From: JAGOTP01 sp964567995
Lineage (GTDB): Bacteria > Patescibacteriota > Patescibacteriia > 2-12-FULL-60-25
NCBI GenBank assembly: GCA_964567995.1
Contig: CAZMOB010000002.1
Span: forward strand, 186,001 to 250,000
DNA: 64,000 nucleotides
Direction: 5' to 3'
Part shown: positions 24,405-32,815 of the stretch, in pieces
How positions within the stretch are numbered: position 1 is the stretch's first letter
Layout: each line of letters begins with the position of its first letter
Notes under the pieces: generated by a model
The model's database searches: none
What the model saw: only the letters and a program-made list of their open reading frames with translations
Told to the model about the DNA's origin: nothing
Translations under genes and position numbers: made by a program

Positions 24405-25031
24405 ATGGCTAAGACATCGATCTACAATTATCAGGGACAATCGGTCGGCCACATGGAATTGCCGGACCGTTTGTTTGCCGTGACTCCAGATCCAGCCTTG
24501 GTTCATGAAGCGGTTATTGCTCAGCGTGCAAATGCCCGCCATGCAATCGCTTCGACCAAAACAAAGGGTCTCGTAAACGGTGGTGGAAAAAAGCCTTGGA
24601 AGCAAAAGGGAACTGGTCGCGCTCGTCAGGGTTCGATTCGTTCTCCGCAGTGGAAGGGTGGAGGTGTTGTCTTCGGTCCATTGTCCGAACGCAACTTCTC
24701 GCTCAAAATGAACCGTAAAGCCAAACGTAAGGCCTTGTCGATGGTTCTCACCGACAAGCTCATGCGTGAAAAACTCATTGTACTCGAGGCGATCGCCAAA
24801 GAGCCAGTGAAGACCAAGACGTTTGCTGCGATGATCCAGAAGCTTCCGGTGGATCGCACAACGCTGTTGGTGCTTGGTGGTTCGGATCCAGTCGCTGTTC
24901 GCATGGCTCGTAATCTTCCATCCGTGAAGGTTGTGACCGTGAACAGTTTGAATATGCTTGACCTTCTGACCTACCGTTCGGTGGTCTTCATGAAGGACGC
25001 TATCTCGGCGTTGGAACAGATCTACGCCTAA
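24405..25031 (+). CDS. rplD: Ribosomal protein uL4
   Basis: The 208-residue product has the exit-tunnel loop Lys-Gln-Lys-Gly-Thr-Gly-Arg-Ala-Arg-Gln-Gly-Ser and Gly-Gly-Gly-Val-Val-Phe-Gly-Pro. In E. coli L4 also represses its own operon at the S10 leader. The attenuator-like hairpin upstream of rplC makes similar control conceivable, but there is no direct evidence. Confidence 0.97.
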   Translation: MAKTSIYNYQGQSVGHMELPDRLFAVTPDPALVHEAVIAQRANARHAIASTKTKGLVNGGGKKPWKQKGTGRARQGSIRSPQWKGGGVVFGPLSERNFSLKMNRKAKRKALSMVLTDKLMREKLIVLEAIAKEPVKTKTFAAMIQKLPVDRTTLLVLGGSDPVAVRMARNLPSVKVVTVNSLNMLDLLTYRSVVFMKDAISALEQIYA

Positions 25032-25040
25032 TACTTTCCT

Positions 25041-25457
25041 ATGGGAATTATTGACCGCATTCGCAAGCAGCCGGCTGACAAAGCCACGAAGGAGACTGCT
25101 GCTCCAAAGACAAAGAAGACCACGAAGAAGCAGGAAGCTGAGTTGACGGTCAAGGCACCAGCAACGGTTCTTCCAGCTTGGATGTACACGGTTGTTGGAA
25201 CGCCTCGCGTCAGTGAAAAAGCTTCCCGTTTAGTAACGGAAACGAATACCTATACTTTTAACGTACCGATCGCTGCAGAAAAGGTTGCCATCCGCAAAGC
25301 GATCGAAGCCCGTTATGGGGTGAAGGTCGTGGCTGTTCGTACCGTTCGTGGCCCGGGCAAAGTTGTCCGTCGTGGACGTATCGAAGGCCGCCGCAGCGCC
25401 TGGAAGAAAGCCTTGGTCGAATTGAAGCCAGGCTCATCGATTGATCTCTCCGCGTAA
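25041..25457 (+). CDS. rplW: Ribosomal protein uL23 with Lys-rich N-terminal extension
   Basis: The 138-residue product has an L23 core of about 90 residues (Thr-Pro-Arg-Val-Ser-Glu-Lys-Ala to the C-terminus) preceded by about 45 residues rich in Lys, Thr and Ala. L23 sits at the tunnel exit and docks trigger factor and SRP, so an extra tail there would be exposed to nascent chains. Confidence 0.95.
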   Translation: MGIIDRIRKQPADKATKETAAPKTKKTTKKQEAELTVKAPATVLPAWMYTVVGTPRVSEKASRLVTETNTYTFNVPIAAEKVAIRKAIEARYGVKVVAVRTVRGPGKVVRRGRIEGRRSAWKKALVELKPGSSIDLSA

Positions 25458-25458
25458 T

Positions 25459-26298
25459 ATGCCTATTAAGCAATACAAACCGGTTACCAAAGGCCGTCGC
25501 TTCTCCTCGGTTCAGGATTTCTCCGATATCACGACTAATGAGCCAGAGAAGTCGCTTATCTCGTTCCGCAAGAGCCGAGCTGGTCGTTCGAATGGAAAGA
25601 TCACGGTTCGTCATCAGGGCGGAGGAAATCGCAACTACACGCGTGAGATCGACTTCGTGCGTTCTCGCTACGACATTCCAGCGAAAATCGTTTCGATTGA
25701 ATACGATCCAAGTCGCGGAGCGCGTATCGGCCTCGTACACTATGCCGATGGCGTGAAGAGCTACATTCTTCTTCCATTCGGTTCAAAGGTCGGTGATACG
25801 ATCATGTCTTCAAAGACAGAAGCGGAAATCTCGGTTGGAAACCGTCTTCCACTTGAAAAAATTCCGGTTGGTACGCAGGTGCATGCGGTTGAATTGAATC
25901 CGGGCCAAGGAGCGAAGATCGCTCGTGCGGCCGGTGTACTTATCAGCTTCATGGCGATCGAGGGTGATGCGGCTATTTTGAAGATGCCATCCGGTGAAGT
26001 CCGCAAGGTTCCGAAATCTTGCTCGGCTACGATCGGAACGGTCTCGAACCCAGATTGGCACTTGGTGCGCTGGGGGAAGGCTGGTCGTATGCGCCATCGT
26101 GGAATCAAACCGACCGTTCGCGGTAAGGTTATGAACCCGGTTGACCACCCACACGGTGGTGGTGAAGGGAAGCATCCAATTGGTATGAAGTACGCCAAGA
26201 CCAAGTGGGGTAAGCATGCGCTCGGTGTCAAAACACGTCGCACGCATCGCTCCTCTGATCGACATATTCTCACCCGTCGTCGCGGGAATACGCTCTAA
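25459..26298 (+). CDS. rplB: Ribosomal protein uL2
   Basis: The 279-residue product starts Met-Pro-Ile-Lys-Gln-Tyr-Lys-Pro, two bases after rplW. The conserved His-Pro-His-Gly-Gly-Gly-Glu-Gly loop, needed for peptidyl transfer and subunit joining, is intact. Length is normal. Confidence 0.98.
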   Translation: MPIKQYKPVTKGRRFSSVQDFSDITTNEPEKSLISFRKSRAGRSNGKITVRHQGGGNRNYTREIDFVRSRYDIPAKIVSIEYDPSRGARIGLVHYADGVKSYILLPFGSKVGDTIMSSKTEAEISVGNRLPLEKIPVGTQVHAVELNPGQGAKIARAAGVLISFMAIEGDAAILKMPSGEVRKVPKSCSATIGTVSNPDWHLVRWGKAGRMRHRGIKPTVRGKVMNPVDHPHGGGEGKHPIGMKYAKTKWGKHALGVKTRRTHRSSDRHILTRRRGNTL

Positions 26299-26304
26299 TA
26301 TCCT

Positions 26305-26622
26305 ATGTCACGTAGTCTTAAGAAAGGTGCTTTCACCGATGCCAAGCTTCTTGCGAAGGTCGTCGCTCAGAAAGCGGGGGACAAAACCCCCATCAAGACG
26401 TGGTCTCGTGCTTCGACGATTACGCCTGAGATGGTCGGCAAAACGATGGCTGTTCACAATGGCAAGATGCACATTGCGGTCGTTATCGTTGAGAACATGG
26501 TTGGACATAAGCTTGGTGAATTCTCACCAACCCGCAAGTTCGTTCGCCATGGGGGAAAATTGGCGAAGTCGGACGCACCGGCTGCTAAACCAGCTGCTCC
26601 AGCGGCTGCTCCAAAGAAATAA
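26305..26622 (+). CDS. rpsS: Ribosomal protein uS19 with Ala/Pro/Lys tail
   Basis: The core (Met-Ser-Arg-Ser-Leu-Lys-Lys-Gly to the Phe-Ser-Pro-Thr-Arg and Arg-His-Gly region) is standard. The last 20 residues form an Ala/Pro/Lys-rich tail beyond the usual end. Total length is 105. Gap to rplV is 3 bases. Confidence 0.97.
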   Translation: MSRSLKKGAFTDAKLLAKVVAQKAGDKTPIKTWSRASTITPEMVGKTMAVHNGKMHIAVVIVENMVGHKLGEFSPTRKFVRHGGKLAKSDAPAAKPAAPAAAPKK

Positions 26623-26625
26623 TCT

Positions 26626-27048
26626 ATGGACGTTCACGCATTCCTCCGTTCCCTCCGCATGTCTCCACGCAAAGTGCGCTTGGTGATTGATGCGGTTCGT
26701 GGAAAGTCTGTGAAAGACGCGGATATCCGTTTGTCTCTCATGAACAAAGGCGCTGCCTTGCCAGTGCTTAAGCTGCTTCGTTCCGCGATTGCGAACGCTG
26801 AGCATAACTTCAAGCTGGCTCCAGAATCTCTGTACATCAAAGCGATCACAGCAGATGGTGGACCAACCTTGAAGCGCTCACGTCCCCGCGCCTTCGGTCG
26901 AGCGGCGCCGATTCGCAAACGTACGACGCACCTTTCGATCGTGTTGGGTGATCGTGCCGAACTGGCAGACAAGAAAGCCAAGAAATCGGTTGAAAAGGTG
27001 GCCAAGACCCCAGTTCGCGCTAAGAAGTCCGCCTCTTCGAAGGCCTAA
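26626..27048 (+). CDS. rplV: Ribosomal protein uL22
   Basis: The 140-residue product has the start motif Leu-Arg-Met-Ser-Pro-Arg-Lys-Val-Arg and the tunnel beta-hairpin with Arg-Pro-Arg-Ala-Phe-Gly-Arg-Ala. A C-terminal Lys/Ala tail of about 28 residues is added. Confidence 0.97.
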   Translation: MDVHAFLRSLRMSPRKVRLVIDAVRGKSVKDADIRLSLMNKGAALPVLKLLRSAIANAEHNFKLAPESLYIKAITADGGPTLKRSRPRAFGRAAPIRKRTTHLSIVLGDRAELADKKAKKSVEKVAKTPVRAKKSASSKA

Positions 27049-27053
27049 CCTCT

Positions 27054-27863
27054 ATGGCACACAAAGTTCACCCATTCGTTTTCCGTCTCGGAACCACTAC
27101 GCAGTGGCCTTCCCGTTGGTTTGCGCGCAAAGAAACATTCGGCCAGCAATTACATCAGGACCACGATATCCGTTACTACTTCGTGGAACAGCTCAAAGAT
27201 GCGGCGTTGAACCGTGTTGATATTGAGCGCTCTCGTGGCAATATCACAGTCACCCTTCACACGGCAAAACCGGGAGTTGTGATCGGCCGCTCCGGTGCTG
27301 GCATTGAAGAGCTTCGCAAGAAGGCAACCAAACGCTTCTTTCCGATGCAGCGTGGAAAGATCTTGTTTAATGTGGCAGTACAGGAAGTCGCTCGTCCAGG
27401 AATTGAAGCACAATTGGTGGCGCAGGGCGTGGCTCAAGATCTTGAACGACGTATGGCCTTCCGCCGTGTTTTGAAGATGACTTTGGAACGCGTCCGAAAG
27501 GCGGGCGCACTCGGTGCCCGTGTTTGTGTCTCTGGTCGTTTGAATGGTGCGGAAATCGCTCGTACAGAAAAGCTCGGCTGGGGAAAAATTCCTCTCACCA
27601 ACTTGCGTGCGGATATCGACTACGCAACGGCCACCGCTCACACGATCGCTGGTTCGATCGGAGTGAAGGTCTGGATCTATCGTGGAGATATCTTCGCACA
27701 GGATCGTTTATCACAGTATCAGCCAAATACGCCTGCTCGTGGTGGTCGCTCGGATCGTTCCGGTGGTGATCGTCGCGATGGCGGGCGTCGTCCAATGAGT
27801 GCTCCACGTTCTCAGTCGGTGACTGCTCCAACGCCAGAAGCGTCGGAAGTGCAGGCTGCCTAA
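27054..27863 (+). CDS. rpsC: Ribosomal protein uS3
   Basis: The 269-residue product starts Met-Ala-His-Lys-Val-His-Pro. The KH domain has Val-Ile-Gly-Arg-Ser-Gly-Ala-Gly (GxxG loop). The C-terminal domain is followed by a disordered tail of about 40 residues rich in Gly, Arg, Asp and Ser. S3 lines the mRNA entry channel and contributes to helicase activity. Confidence 0.97.
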   Translation: MAHKVHPFVFRLGTTTQWPSRWFARKETFGQQLHQDHDIRYYFVEQLKDAALNRVDIERSRGNITVTLHTAKPGVVIGRSGAGIEELRKKATKRFFPMQRGKILFNVAVQEVARPGIEAQLVAQGVAQDLERRMAFRRVLKMTLERVRKAGALGARVCVSGRLNGAEIARTEKLGWGKIPLTNLRADIDYATATAHTIAGSIGVKVWIYRGDIFAQDRLSQYQPNTPARGGRSDRSGGDRRDGGRRPMSAPRSQSVTAPTPEASEVQAA

Positions 27864-27878
27864 TCGAACCCACGCATT

Positions 27879-28289
27879 ATGTTGATTCCTAGCAAAGTTA
27901 AACACCGCAAGTGGCACAAAGGACGTGCACGCAACATTCGCACGGCTTCGGACAAGATCGAAATTGCTTTCGGGTCACATGGCCTCAAAGCGATCACTCC
28001 ATCCTGGGTCTCGAGCCAACAGATTGAAGCGGCCCGTCGTGTGCTAACGCGCTACATCAAGAAGGGTGGCAAAGTCTGGATTCGTATCTTCCCAGATCAT
28101 CCAGTCACCAAGAAAGGTAATGAAGTGCCGATGGGATCTGGAAAAGGGGCGGTCGACCATTACGTCGCCGTCGTTCGTCCAGGAACAATCGTCTTCGAGA
28201 TGGATGGCGTTCCAGCCGAAGTTGCGAAAGAAGCCTTGGAAAGCGCCGCCTTTAAACTCGCCAGTGTCTGTAAGTACATCGCAAAATAA
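27879..28289 (+). CDS. rplP: Ribosomal protein uL16
   Basis: The 136-residue product starts Met-Leu-Ile-Pro-Ser-Lys-Val-Lys-His-Arg-Lys. It shows Arg-Ile-Phe-Pro-Asp and the Met-Gly-Ser-Gly-Lys-Gly loop that contacts A-site tRNA. Normal length, no tail. Confidence 0.97.
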   Translation: MLIPSKVKHRKWHKGRARNIRTASDKIEIAFGSHGLKAITPSWVSSQQIEAARRVLTRYIKKGGKVWIRIFPDHPVTKKGNEVPMGSGKGAVDHYVAVVRPGTIVFEMDGVPAEVAKEALESAAFKLASVCKYIAK

Positions 28290-28291
28290 CT

Positions 28292-28492
28292 ATGGACATG
28301 AAAGAGTTGCTCACCAAGACGTCGGAAGAGCTGTCGCGTTTGTTGGCAGAGGCCCAGCGCGATGAGCAAGAGCTGCGACGCAAGCTTGCTTCCCACACCT
28401 ATACCAAAACCGCTGAGGCTCTGACGATTCGTCGCCAGATCGCCCGTTTGCAAACAGCTCTCGCCGAACAGAAGCGTTCCACTACCGTATGA
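28292..28492 (+). CDS. rpmC: Ribosomal protein uL29
   Basis: The 66-residue product is two helices: Met-Lys-Glu-Leu start and a C-terminal Thr-Ile-Arg-Arg-Gln-Ile-Ala-Arg-Leu segment. It lies at the tunnel exit next to L23. Its last 4 bases overlap the start of rpsQ, implying coupled translation. Confidence 0.95.
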   Translation: MDMKELLTKTSEELSRLLAEAQRDEQELRRKLASHTYTKTAEALTIRRQIARLQTALAEQKRSTTV

Positions 28493-28755
28493 TGACTACT
28501 ACTCCAACCACCCCTCACCGCCGCCTCCAGGGACTCGTTGTATCGAACAAGATGCAAGCGACGACCGTTGTGCGTGTCGATCGCCGTGTCGCGCATCCGA
28601 AATACGGCAAGTATTTCACGGTGTCGAAACGTTTCAAGATCCACTCACCAGGAGTGACGCTTGATCTTGGCGATATTGTCCAATTCGAAGAATGCCGTCC
28701 GATCAGCCGCGATAAGCGCTGGCGCTATATTGCAACCTTGAAGAAGGCTGCGTAA
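28489..28755 (+). CDS. rpsQ: Ribosomal protein uS17
   Basis: The 88-residue OB-fold protein has Leu-Gln-Gly-Leu-Val-Val-Ser-Asn-Lys-Met near the start, then His-Pro-Lys-Tyr-Gly-Lys and a final Glu-Cys-Arg-Pro-Ile-Ser. It overlaps rpmC by 4 bases. A start one codon later is equally possible. Confidence 0.96.
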   Translation: MMTTTPTTPHRRLQGLVVSNKMQATTVVRVDRRVAHPKYGKYFTVSKRFKIHSPGVTLDLGDIVQFEECRPISRDKRWRYIATLKKAA

Positions 28756-28765
28756 TTCTTCTCTT

Positions 28766-29137
28766 ATGATTCAACACCGATCGATGCTCGCCGTCGCGGA
28801 TAACACCGGAGCCAAGCTCTTGCAGTGTATCCACGTACAGGGTGGCTACAAGAAGCGTTATGCGCGACTTGGAGACGTGGTGACCTGCGTTGTAAAGGAG
28901 GCGTCTCCACGCGGTATGGTAAAGAAGTCCGATATCGTGCACTGCGTGCTCGTCCGTATCCGCAAGGAGACGCGTCGCCCAGATGGGACGTATATCCGTT
29001 TTGATGAAAATGCCGCGGCCATTATCGACCCGAAATCACTTGATCCAAAAGGTACACGTATCTTTGGACCCGTCGCCCGCGAGTTGCGTGGACGTGGGTT
29101 CTCGAAGATCGTCTCCTTAGCCCCTGAAGTGCTCTAA
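28766..29137 (+). CDS. rplN: Ribosomal protein uL14
   Basis: The 123-residue product has normal length and the conserved Met-Leu-Ala-Val-Ala-Asp-Asn-Thr-Gly-Ala-Lys and Ile-Phe-Gly-Pro-Val-Ala-Arg-Glu-Leu-Arg. It forms inter-subunit bridges and is the docking site of RsfS. Confidence 0.98.
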   Translation: MIQHRSMLAVADNTGAKLLQCIHVQGGYKKRYARLGDVVTCVVKEASPRGMVKKSDIVHCVLVRIRKETRRPDGTYIRFDENAAAIIDPKSLDPKGTRIFGPVARELRGRGFSKIVSLAPEVL

Positions 29138-29141
29138 TCCT

Positions 29142-29447
29142 ATGGCGACTCATCCAGTAAAGACCGGCGACACCGTTGAAGTGATCGCGGGAAAATACCG
29201 AGGGAAAACTGGGAAGGTGCTGCAAGTGTTTCCTCGCTTGGCGCGCGCTTCCGTGCAAGGGATTAATCTCATGAAGCGTCACATGCGCAGCCGACGCTCG
29301 GGAGATAAGGGACAAATCGTCCAGTTCCCTATGCCGATTCACCTCTCCAATGTTCGTGTAACAACCGTAACCGATGCTTCCGCTGAAGGCGCTTCTGAAA
29401 AAGAAGCTCCAGCCAAGAAGAAGGTGACGCGTAAGTCCAAGACCTAA
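29142..29447 (+). CDS. rplX: Ribosomal protein uL24
   Basis: The 101-residue product has a KOW motif near the start (Lys-Thr-Gly-Asp-Thr-Val-Glu-Val-Ile-Ala-Gly). A C-terminal Glu/Lys-rich tail replaces part of the usual end. It is an assembly initiator of the 50S subunit. Confidence 0.95.
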   Translation: MATHPVKTGDTVEVIAGKYRGKTGKVLQVFPRLARASVQGINLMKRHMRSRRSGDKGQIVQFPMPIHLSNVRVTTVTDASAEGASEKEAPAKKKVTRKSKT

Positions 29448-29450
29448 CCT

Positions 29451-29990
29451 ATGATCACACTGAAGGAACAATATCAGACTCAAGTCGTTCCGGCCCTCCG
29501 TGAACAATTTGGGATCAAGAGTGTCATGGCCCTGCCAAAAGTCACGAAGGTCGTGATTTCGGTTGGTTTGTCACAAGGGATCAAGGATCCAAAAGTGATG
29601 GAAACGGTCGAACAGACGCTGACGCGTATCACCGGTCAAAAGCCAGTGAAGACCAAGGCGAAGAAGTCTATTGCGAGTTTCAAAATTCGCGAAGGCATGA
29701 TCGTTGGCATGATGGTCACGCTCCGTGGCCCACGCATGTGGGATTTCCTAACGAAACTCACGCGGGTGACCTTTCCTCGCATCCGTGACTTCCGTGGAAT
29801 CAGCCCGAAGTGTATTGACGCGCAAGGGAGCGCTTCCATCGGATTCCGTGAAAACTTGGCTTTCCCAGAAATCCGTCCTGACGAAGTCGAGCGTGTGCAT
29901 GGTCTTCAGATCACGATCACGACGACGGCCGGAGCCAAGGACCGGGGCCTCGCCTTACTCAAAGGACTCGGCTTTCCTTTCCAGAACTAA
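29451..29990 (+). CDS. rplE: Ribosomal protein uL5
   Basis: The 179-residue product has normal length with Pro-Lys-Val-Thr-Lys-Val-Val-Ile-Ser-Val-Gly and a Phe-Pro-Arg-Ile-Arg-Asp-Phe-Arg-Gly segment. It binds 5S rRNA in the central protuberance. Confidence 0.97.
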   Translation: MITLKEQYQTQVVPALREQFGIKSVMALPKVTKVVISVGLSQGIKDPKVMETVEQTLTRITGQKPVKTKAKKSIASFKIREGMIVGMMVTLRGPRMWDFLTKLTRVTFPRIRDFRGISPKCIDAQGSASIGFRENLAFPEIRPDEVERVHGLQITITTTAGAKDRGLALLKGLGFPFQN

Positions 29991-30002
29991 TCCAACGATC
30001 CT

Positions 30003-30188
30003 ATGGCTACTGAAGCTCAAATTGCCAAGTCCAAGCGCACGCCGAAGTTTTCTTCGCGCATCGTGCGTCGCTGTTGGCGCTGCGGACGCACCCACGGATT
30101 CATCCGTATCTTCGGACTCTGCCGCATTTGTTTCCGCGAGATGGCGAACAAGGGCGAGATCCCAGGTGTAACCAAATCCAGCTGGTAA
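30003..30188 (+). CDS. rpsN: Ribosomal protein uS14, zinc-binding type
   Basis: The short 61-residue form has Cys-Trp-Arg-Cys and Cys-Arg-Ile-Cys, the four zinc ligands of type Z S14. It ends with Val-Thr-Lys-Ser-Ser-Trp, the usual C-terminus of this class. Confidence 0.97.
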   Translation: MATEAQIAKSKRTPKFSSRIVRRCWRCGRTHGFIRIFGLCRICFREMANKGEIPGVTKSSW

Positions 30189-30199
30189 TATCCCACGTT

Positions 30200-30592
30200 A
30201 TGTTTACTGACCCGATTAGTGATTTCCTCACCCGCATCCGTAACGCACATCTCGTGCGTCATGACGAGGTGTCTGTCCCAGGTTCTCGCATCAAGCGAGC
30301 GATTGCCGATCTCCTTCAGCGTGAAGGCTATATCGAATCTGTGGAAGAAAAAACCGAAGGTTCCAAGCGCACCATGACGATCCGTTTGAAGTATGTCGGC
30401 AAACTGCCAGCTATTCATGAGCTCACGCGTATTTCGAAGCCTGGCCGCCGCGTGTATCGCAAGAATGACGAGCTCCGCCGCGTGTTGTCCGGGCAGGGGA
30501 TGGCGATCATTTCAACTTCCGTTGGTCTCATGACCGATCGTGAAGCGCGAGCCCGCAAGTTGGGAGGAGAAGTCTTGTGTGAAATTTCCTAG
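30200..30592 (+). CDS. rpsH: Ribosomal protein uS8
   Basis: From the ATG at 30200 the product is 130 residues: Asp-Pro-Ile-Ser-Asp-Phe-Leu-Thr-Arg-Ile-Arg-Asn-Ala at the start and Gly-Gly-Glu-Val-Leu-Cys near the end. It binds the central domain of 16S rRNA. In E. coli it represses the spc operon. Confidence 0.97.
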   Translation: MFTDPISDFLTRIRNAHLVRHDEVSVPGSRIKRAIADLLQREGYIESVEEKTEGSKRTMTIRLKYVGKLPAIHELTRISKPGRRVYRKNDELRRVLSGQGMAIISTSVGLMTDREARARKLGGEVLCEIS

Positions 30593-30601
30593 CCCACTCC
30601 T

Positions 30602-31153
30602 ATGTCACGTATTGGAAAAAAACCAGTCCTTCTCCCTACCGGGGTCGATGCCACCATCGAAGCCGGCCAGGTGACGATCAAAGGACCGAAAGGGACGCTG
30701 CAGGTCCGTCTTCCGGCTGCGGCTAAAGTAGAGACACAAGCCGAACCTCGAGCGTTGCTCGTGACGGTTGACCGTCCGGACAACGTCACAGATCGTGCGA
30801 TCTGGGGACTGGTTCGTCAGCTGCTTTCAAACGCGGCGGACGGTGTCCAGAAGCCATTTGAAAAGGCCCTCGAATTCGTCGGGGTTGGGTTTAAAGTGGC
30901 GCTGGAAGGTCGCAAACTCATGATGGATCTTGGGTTCTCACATCGTGTGCCATTTGAGCTCCCAACGGGCATTGATGGAAAAGTTGAGAAGCAGATTTTG
31001 ACTCTGTCCGGAATCGACAAAGCATTGGTTGGGGAGACGGCCGCTCGCATTCGCCGCATTCGTCCACCAGAGCCATACAAGGGCAAGGGTGTGAAGTATG
31101 TCGATGAAGTTATTCGTCGTAAGGCTGGTAAGACGGCTAAGTCTGCTGGCTAA
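30602..31153 (+). CDS. rplF: Ribosomal protein uL6
   Basis: The 183-residue product has two L6 repeats, Met-Ser-Arg-Ile-Gly-Lys-Lys-Pro at the start and Pro-Glu-Pro-Tyr-Lys-Gly-Lys-Gly near the end. It lies near the sarcin-ricin loop. Ends with a short Lys/Ala tail. Confidence 0.97.
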   Translation: MSRIGKKPVLLPTGVDATIEAGQVTIKGPKGTLQVRLPAAAKVETQAEPRALLVTVDRPDNVTDRAIWGLVRQLLSNAADGVQKPFEKALEFVGVGFKVALEGRKLMMDLGFSHRVPFELPTGIDGKVEKQILTLSGIDKALVGETAARIRRIRPPEPYKGKGVKYVDEVIRRKAGKTAKSAG

Positions 31154-31159
31154 TCCGCT

Positions 31160-31522
31160 ATGAAGATCTTACTTGCAAACCAACAAAAGGCGCGCCGTAT
31201 CGCACGTGTTCGCGCCACCATTTCCGGAACGGCCGAACGTCCACGTCTCGCTGTCTTCCGTAGCCTCGCGCATATTTCTGCGCAGGTGATTGATGATGTC
31301 TCTGGCAAGACCTTGGCGGCCGTTCGCGACGTCGAACTGTCTGAAGCGGAACGCAAAGGCAAGAAAAAGACCGAAATCGCTCAGGCGGTCGGAATGCTTC
31401 TTGGTAAGCGTGCCATGGAAAAGGGTGTGAAAGCGGTTGTGTTTGATCGCCGCGATAAGCAATACCACGGTCGTGTTCGCGCTCTCGCTGAGGGTGCACG
31501 CGCAGCGGGTCTCACGTTTTAA
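31160..31522 (+). CDS. rplR: Ribosomal protein uL18
   Basis: The 120-residue product has Arg-Pro-Arg-Leu-Ala-Val-Phe-Arg-Ser and a C-terminal Tyr-His-Gly-Arg-Val-Arg-Ala-Leu-Ala-Glu-Gly-Ala-Arg. It binds 5S rRNA together with L5. Gap to rpsE is 3 bases. Confidence 0.97.
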   Translation: MKILLANQQKARRIARVRATISGTAERPRLAVFRSLAHISAQVIDDVSGKTLAAVRDVELSEAERKGKKKTEIAQAVGMLLGKRAMEKGVKAVVFDRRDKQYHGRVRALAEGARAAGLTF

Positions 31523-31525
31523 TCT

Positions 31526-32299
31526 ATGATGAACGAAGAACAGCAACCAACCCAGACGCCAGAAGAGACAGCGACTCCCGCTGCCGAGAACGCGGCGGTA
31601 CCTGTAGCAGAAGCAACGCCTGCTCCTGTTGCGCGTCCCTACGGTGGAGGGGCTCGTGGTCCAGGGGGTGGATTCCGTGGCGGAAGCCGTGGTCCAAGTG
31701 GTGGTGCGCGTGGTGGCCAGGGCGGTCGCGGGGGCGCTGGTGGTCGTGGTGGTCGGGGCCCGGGAGGCCCAGGCGGCCGTGGCGGTCGTCGTGACGGTCA
31801 GTCGGGCGATGTCCCAGCGGAGGCTGACTACGATGAAAAGAACCTTGAAGTTTCGCGCGTCACGCGCGTGACACAAGGAGGAAAGCGCATGCGCTTCCGC
31901 GTCTTGAGCGTCATCGGAAACCATAAGGGGCGTGTTGGCTACGGTTTGGCCAAGGGATTAGACGTTGCAGCCGCCTCTACCAAGGCAGCTACGAAAGCGC
32001 GCAAAGCCCTTCTGACCGTTCCACTCATCAACGAAACGATTCCTCACATGGTGCGCGCCAAAGCCGGTGCCGCTGTCGTCTTGTTGAAGCCAGCCCCAAA
32101 AGGAGCTGGAATCAAAGCCGGTGGTGCAACGCGTGCCGTGCTCGAAATTGCGGGTGTTCCAAACGTTGTTTCGAAGCTCCTCGGATCCTCGAACAAAGTG
32201 AACGTCGTGCGTGCAACGTTTGCGGCTTTGCGCATGCTCCGCATGCCGGTCAGCAAAACGGACGATAAACAGCCAAAGGAAGACGCGCCTAAGGCCTAA
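31526..32299 (+). CDS. rpsE: Ribosomal protein uS5 with RGG-rich N-terminal extension
   Basis: The S5 core (about residue 107 on, from Leu-Glu-Val-Ser-Arg-Val-Thr-Arg-Val) with Gly-Lys-Arg-Met-Arg-Phe is normal. It is preceded by about 105 extra residues: an acidic Glu/Thr/Ala/Pro part (1-38), then about 55 residues of Gly and Arg with many Arg-Gly-Gly units. Total 257 residues against about 165 normally. Bacterial S5 usually lacks this, while eukaryotic uS5 (RPS2) has a similar RGG-type N-terminus, so this looks like convergence. The Gly codons are varied, so it is not a simple repeat expansion. No L30 gene follows. Confidence 0.96.
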   Translation: MMNEEQQPTQTPEETATPAAENAAVPVAEATPAPVARPYGGGARGPGGGFRGGSRGPSGGARGGQGGRGGAGGRGGRGPGGPGGRGGRRDGQSGDVPAEADYDEKNLEVSRVTRVTQGGKRMRFRVLSVIGNHKGRVGYGLAKGLDVAAASTKAATKARKALLTVPLINETIPHMVRAKAGAAVVLLKPAPKGAGIKAGGATRAVLEIAGVPNVVSKLLGSSNKVNVVRATFAALRMLRMPVSKTDDKQPKEDAPKA

Positions 32300-32310
32300 T
32301 TTGAACTGTT

Positions 32311-32775
32311 ATGTCATTAAGTCTCCATACAATCGCTCCGAATGCTGGCTCGCATGAGCGTTCGTTCCGCATCGGTCGTGGTCATGGCTCCGGTCGTGGC
32401 AAAACGGCGGGTAAAGGAACGAAGGGTCAGAAGTCCCGTTCTGGTGGCAAGGGCGGATTGAAGATGCACGGCATGAAGCAGATGTTGTTGTCTTTTCCGA
32501 AAGTTCGGGGATTCAAGAGCTTCTCTGCCAAGCTTGTCTCGATTCCTGTACAGCGTTTGGATGTGTTTCCAGAAGGTACCAAGATCGATATCAAAGCCTT
32601 GCATGACGCGGGAATCTTACATAGCCGTGAATTGACTGTTAAAATCATTGGCGGGACAGCTCCCACACGTAAGCTGACATTGGTTGGATTGCGTATGACG
32701 GCTGCGGCCAAAGAACAGGTTGAAAAAGCCGGCGGATCGGTTGTCGCTGGTGAGAGAAAGAAGAAGCAAGCCTAA
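32311..32775 (+). CDS. rplO: Ribosomal protein uL15
   Basis: The 154-residue product has the Gly/Arg-rich N-terminal arm typical of the family (Gly-Arg-Gly-His-Gly-Ser-Gly-Arg-Gly-Lys-Thr) and a globular C-terminus. It directly follows rpsE; rpmD (L30) would normally lie between. Confidence 0.96.
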   Translation: MSLSLHTIAPNAGSHERSFRIGRGHGSGRGKTAGKGTKGQKSRSGGKGGLKMHGMKQMLLSFPKVRGFKSFSAKLVSIPVQRLDVFPEGTKIDIKALHDAGILHSRELTVKIIGGTAPTRKLTLVGLRMTAAAKEQVEKAGGSVVAGERKKKQA

Positions 32776-32815
32776 TTCCGTGTCTTACCCTCGAACGTGA
32801 GGGAGACTTTCCTCT

